Of a stretch of 64,000 nt of DNA, positions 63,807 through 64,000 are shown piece by piece. How positions within the stretch are numbered: the first letter of the stretch is position 1; each line of letters begins with the position of its first letter. This stretch comes from Bradyrhizobium sp. 141 (GTDB lineage Bacteria > Pseudomonadota > Alphaproteobacteria > Rhizobiales > Xanthobacteraceae). The stretch spans positions 124,001 to 188,000 of the forward strand of contig NZ_JADPKR010000064.1 of the NCBI RefSeq assembly GCF_023074055.1, given 5' to 3'. Both the position numbers and the translations under genes were made by a program. Under the pieces are notes generated by a model. It was not told where the DNA came from, ran no database searches, and worked only from the letters and a program-made list of their open reading frames with translations.

Positions 63807-64000
63807 ATGATCAAGGAATCGGCCGTCGCCTCTCTCATCGTCCTGCTTTGGGCGACGTCACTGTCGGCACAGACGATCTATCCGATCGATCGTGCCGAGC
63901 TCCTGGCCGGAGCCCGATTCGACTTCAAGGTCGAACTCCCCGAACTGGTTGATCCGGCCAAGTTGAAGATCACGGTGAACGGCGCGGATTATACGACCGC
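63807..64000 (+). CDS. Probable alkaline phosphatase, 5' end only
   Basis: Start of an exported protein, running off the window after about 64 residues. The signal peptide is MIKESAVASLIVLLWATSLS (AQ cleavage). The mature N-terminus reads IYPIDRAELLAGARFDFKVE and VTVNGADYTT-like. I recall this opening from rhizobial PhoA-type alkaline phosphatases, but the catalytic Ser and metal sites lie outside the window, so the name is tentative. The start is the ATG at 63807. Confidence 0.55.
   Translation, partial: MIKESAVASLIVLLWATSLSAQTIYPIDRAELLAGARFDFKVELPELVDPAKLKITVNGADYTT

Overview
This is a 64 kb stretch of high-GC alphaproteobacterial chromosome. It most likely comes from Bradyrhizobium or a close relative in the Nitrobacteraceae. 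The reasons are the gene families and their order (tsaD/hemD/mitofilin-like/hemY, rsmB/heparinase-like/purH, SDHAF4, IalB, DUF5939 cyclase, two orphan TAXI binding proteins), strong G/C at third codon positions, many GTG/TTG starts, and several families of long palindromic intergenic repeats. There are no rRNA operons, insertion sequences, integrases, phage genes or CRISPR arrays. This is core and lineage-core DNA rather than an island.

Layout. 1-8.3 kb: truncated gamma-glutamyltransferase, UMF1/Atg22-like MFS carrier, then purH, a heparinase II/III-like protein and rsmB on the minus strand. 8.4-13.8 kb: SDHAF4-like protein, anchored thermonuclease, L,D-transpeptidase, acetyl-CoA synthetase, topoisomerase IB. 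13.8-22.3 kb: SRPBCC protein, class III cyclase, EVE protein, gpsA, tsaD, then divergent hemD, mitofilin-like and hemY, and tRNA-Thr(CGT). 22.3-33.6 kb: polytopic GT-C-like membrane protein, small secreted proteins including two Cys-rich-repeat paralogs, polysaccharide deacetylase, a DHA3-type MFS with a soluble tail, Tat-exported hydrolase, cytochrome P450, DUF5939 cyclase, TerB-like protein. 33.8-44.8 kb: SDR, glutamine amidotransferase-like protein, a frameshifted enoyl-CoA hydratase, tRNA-Ala(CGC), yggT, DUF167, folD, ppa, GNAT, alpha/beta hydrolase, DCC-family protein, flavin amine oxidase, typA. 45-49 kb: a tightly coupled three-gene operon (Lgt-like membrane protein, radical SAM enzyme of the MJ0619/tetraether-synthase type, two-TM protein) beside a Crp/Fnr regulator and a response regulator. 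49-64 kb: exported hypothetical protein, PhoD-type phosphatase, two TAXI proteins, phhB, YkvA, quinone-oxidoreductase-like and dienoyl-CoA-reductase-like enzymes, ialB, rlmN, PAP2 phosphatase, argG, and the start of a probable alkaline phosphatase.

How it fits together. Most genes are housekeeping: purines, arginine, heme, one-carbon units, tRNA and rRNA modification, acetate activation and envelope maintenance. The most interesting locus is the 45.1-47.5 kb operon. A diverged prolipoprotein diacylglyceryl transferase paralog overlaps by 20 nt a radical SAM enzyme related to the archaeal lipid-chain-joining enzyme, and that gene overlaps a small membrane protein by ATGA. This suggests an undescribed lipid or lipoprotein modification. 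A second architectural signal is that almost every convergent gene junction holds a long imperfect palindrome from one of several repeat families, probably acting as bidirectional terminators or REP-like elements.
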